The translations under genes and the position numbers were made by a program. DNA of 22,024 nucleotides, from the NCBI GenBank assembly GCA_028565635.1, contig JAOXYB010093271.1:1-22024 (forward strand), written 5' to 3'. Below are positions 19,526 through 22,024 of this stretch, one piece after another. Origin of the DNA: Phoronis ovalis. Taxonomy: Eukaryota; Phoronida; Phoronidae. A model generated the notes under the pieces. That model made no database searches, was not told where the DNA came from, and saw only the letters and a list, made by a program, of their open reading frames with translations. The number at the start of each line of letters is the position of its first letter. Position 1 is the stretch's first letter.

Positions 19526-19936
19526 TTTACACTAAAGTGACCTTGAAACGCCCGCAAAACTTGACTCCTGAATGTTTAATTAGCAGCAGTTAAAGACAAT
19601 CAATCCAATGTAGAGGAGTGTACATCTAAGCAGTCCTTTATGAACGTAATGACAACGTCACTGAAAATACAATTTTGTTCCTGCAGAGTAACATGATATT
19701 GTCGTTGAATACGATTTACTCCAACTTGCAAGAAATAATGTTATGACAGACAACATTCGTTTCTAGAACGCTCTCCAATTACAGCTAAATTCATAACTCG
19801 ATTTGTACGAAGGATTCAGATCGAGATTTAGTCTCTGGTACAGATGGTCTGAATTTTAATTACAGAGAATGTTTTTTCCGCCAATAATTATTGCAAAACA
19901 TCATAATGTACTCTAACGAATTAGTTAGTTGTACTG

Positions 19937-20020
19937 TGTAGATCCTTAGCGCTTTATACAGAGATCTACAGCGCTGCTAAACAACCATACAGAAATGTCT
20001 TATATACTAAACATTTCTGT
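19937..20020. repeat. Two adjacent perfect inverted repeats
   Basis: TGTAGATC (19937-19944) pairs with GATCTACA (19963-19970), and ACAGAAATGT (19989-19998) pairs with ACATTTCTGT (20011-20020) around a 12-base AT-rich loop. AGCGCT occurs twice between and after the first arms. It may be a decayed MITE or a hairpin RNA locus. Confidence 0.6.
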
Positions 20021-20333
20021 AATAATAAGAACATTCACGCTATGTATATTTAATAAATATCTAGAATAATAGCTATATTATTTTTTCTGTTGTATTTTTA
20101 AGAACTAAGTTTTGCTTAAATTAAGAGCCATTATTTAAGGTCTAGAGTGTAAAGAATGATAATAAAGAATGGTTAGAAATAATATTTTAAGATTAATTGG
20201 TAAAATATAATCATTTGAAATAATAAAGCAAACCACCTTCTGCGCATGATTTTCGTGGATATTTATTTTTTTCCTTTATTTGTAACTTCCCCTCATAATA
20301 ATGCTGTTTAAAATGACATGCAGGAGTGTATGA

Positions 20334-20639
20334 TCAGCTACTGGGTATAATTTTTAGTCTGAAATTAATTAGATTGAAGTTTAAAATGTGCAAATTAATT
20401 ACAGGCAACATGATTTTTTCTTGTAAGCTTTGCGCTGAGTAGGCTACTGTGTCACGTACTGTATCCATGCGTGGCTTAGAATGAAAGGTAAAAACTAAGA
20501 TATGTTTTAACATTAAAAAATAACTACCACTATAATCTGTAATCATGTATTGATATAAACAAAAGAAATGACATAGTACCGTCATGATTTCCATGGAAGA
20601 CATAGAAGGTATGATCAATTTTGTGTAGTCGTGAGACAT
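20334..20639 (-). CDS. Doubtful 101-codon ORF
   Basis: ATG to stop on the minus strand. The part at about 20420-20480 uses coding-like codons (KPRMDTVRDTVAYSAQSLQE), but the remainder is AT-rich and hydrophobic, with no recognised family. It could be an exon with ragged ends or chance. Confidence 0.18.
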   Translation of the reverse strand: MSHDYTKLIIPSMSSMEIMTVLCHFFCLYQYMITDYSGSYFLMLKHILVFTFHSKPRMDTVRDTVAYSAQSLQEKIMLPVINLHILNFNLINFRLKIIPSS

Positions 20640-21778
20640 GATTTGCGAACGACGATTACACTAAACAAATTATTGATAATTCCTGTTTCCGTCTCATGCA
20701 CAGATTATGGTTGCAATGCATTCTCTTAATGTTCGCAAACACACTTGCACTGTTATTGTAAACTCGTTGAAACAAGATATTATAAATATACTGGTTCTAT
20801 AGGTTCAAAATTAGGTCCATCAGCTAATACGCATGTAGCTAAATGTTCTTTGCTTGTGTTTTCCATTGTTTTACTTGGTATTTAAGAACGGTGTTTTCAC
20901 TGTGAAGTCTGTTATTTTCCTATAAAAGACGTTTATGGGTAAAATATTCAACAAATGATCAAAAAATAATTGTTACACACTATTGAATTATAATTTGACG
21001 CTACAGTAACTAAAGGGTTAGCCACAATGGATATAAACAATTTTTCATTTTTTTTGTGAAAAAAAGAAATAAACAAATCAAAACGGAACCTTGAGGTATT
21101 TAAATATGTACATATTTGAATTTTTTGAATATAGCAATTTTGAACAAAAATATGTTTTTCGACTTCGAAGTTGTACCTGTTAAAAACTGGCTAGCGACAG
21201 GTGGCGTGCACTGCTTGTCGTTTCCGATGCTGCAGGTATAAAGAAGAGCAAGTTATTCTTTGCCTGTTAGGGGACGCATTCGCGCTGTCGCAAGATCTTG
21301 CTTGTCGATATTGAATTTTATCTCGACTTTCTTATATGCAAAATAATTGAAACTTATTGGGTTAAAATCCTGTTGTATTAACATAATAAGTATTGTTACC
21401 ATATTTGTTGATACATAATTTTTTTAAAGCATAATTAACTTATATAAAGGACGAGCAAGACAAATAACATTTAGTGAAACAGGTTTTGCTGCACAATTGC
21501 ATCTTGAAATCTTCAAACGTTACTCTAGTTTTCGGAGTCACTTTGCGCGGAACATGTAGGAACAAATTTTGCCTCCAATTCAAAAAGTGTAAGTAAATTG
21601 CAAACCATTTCTCTACATTTCAGATGTTAAATTCTTGTTTCCTTTCTTTCCCTGCATGATTAATTAAGTTGTCCCTACGTGTATTTGATATAGTGTAGTA
21701 CAGTCTCTAAGACAATCCCTCAGTCAGGCATATGATTGCATTCATAAAAGACAAAGAAGTTACTAAAGTACGCCTTTG

Positions 21779-22024
21779 CAGTGGCGGATCCAGGATTTTT
21801 CTGAAGGGGGCGTGGAAAAAAGGCAATTGAGTGCGAGCGCCCGCAGGGCGCGATGCGAAACTAGGGGGTTCCGGGTGCATGCCCCTTCGGAAATTTTTTG
21901 AACACTTGGTGCATTCAGAGACTCTTTTTTCATGACACTCTGCGCTTCTTTTTATACATTTAAACATAAATTATTATTGTTAAGACTAATTAATTTAAAG
22001 AAAAAAAAATCACAAATTTTATCC
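21779..22024. mobile_element. hAT-like transposon or MITE end, runs off the window
   Basis: It begins CAGTGGCGGATCCAGGATTT, a terminal sequence seen at the ends of many hAT-type elements in invertebrates. GC-rich blocks follow, including the near-palindrome GCGCCCGCAGGGCGC (about 21837-21851), GGGGGTTCCGGG and TGCCCCTTCGGAAATTTT, that contrast with the AT-rich surroundings. The 8 bases before it (CGCCTTTG, 21771-21778) are the candidate target-site duplication. The other end is not in the window. An 86-codon minus-strand open frame across it looks incidental. Confidence 0.7.

Larger units (their letters stand above)
19526..21778. other. AT-rich region without a recognised gene
   Basis: About 2.25 kb. 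The first 100 bases probably hold the promoter of the 391-aa gene. Hairpins lie at 19937-20020. A GC-richer patch at 21180-21310 resembles promoter DNA but has no open frame I can name. GTAAGT at 21589-21594 could be a donor of an untranslated exon, with no further support. Confidence 0.45.

Noticed and set aside
1-22024. tRNA, rRNA and snRNA genes
   Set aside because: Scanning by eye for B-box-like GGTTCRANNCC, U6-like and rRNA-like sequence on both strands gave nothing convincing. A covariance-model scan would be decisive.

Overview
The window reads as nuclear DNA of an intron-containing animal: AT-rich, with GT-AG introns, small exons separated by 100-1500 bp, poly(A) signals, and protein families known from metazoans. 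The mix (an LRRC74A-like leucine-rich-repeat/EF-hand protein, a GAPR-1 type CAP protein with a degenerate relict copy beside it, RRP15, and hAT-like CAGTGGCGGATC transposon ends) suits a marine invertebrate, possibly a mollusc or another lophotrochozoan. That placement is inference and is weak.

Layout. (1) 533-6814, plus strand: eleven exons of an LRRC74A-like gene; its first exon or exons are missing or unrecognised. It encodes RNI-type LRRs, two canonical EF-hand loops and a long basic Ser/Arg/Asn-rich tail. (2) 6930-7352, plus strand: a decayed CAP-domain copy directly after the LRR stop codon. (3) 7353-9633: AT-rich intergenic DNA with two start-less hydrophobic open segments and a 31-bp direct duplication. 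(4) 9634-10422, plus strand: an intact single-exon CAP protein with an N-myristoylation motif and a Gln-rich linker. (5) 10948-15487, minus strand: a complete five-exon RRP15 gene, convergent with the CAP gene. Its introns hold a hAT-like MITE, a 128-bp fold-back element and nuclear-receptor-like palindromes. (6) 15593-15920: a degenerate minisatellite of about 32 bp period just upstream of the RRP15 start, next to a CTCF-like motif. (7) 16799-17059, minus strand: an 86-codon ORF with coding-like codons; tandem AP-1 motifs and a palindromic kappaB motif lie 260-390 bp upstream. (8) 18350-19525, minus strand: an intronless 391-aa basic protein of unknown family. (9) 19526-22024: mostly unexplained AT-rich DNA with hairpins, ending in a hAT-like repeat that runs off the window.

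The genes do not form an obvious functional unit. RRP15 is a housekeeping ribosome-biogenesis factor, the LRR/EF-hand protein is a probable calcium-responsive scaffold, and the CAP protein is a probable membrane-anchored intracellular lipid-binding protein. I found no tRNA, rRNA, CRISPR array or viral gene. The points that most deserve follow-up are the extended LRRC74A tail, the CAP duplication and decay, the two unrecognised minus-strand proteins and the repeat array at the RRP15 promoter.
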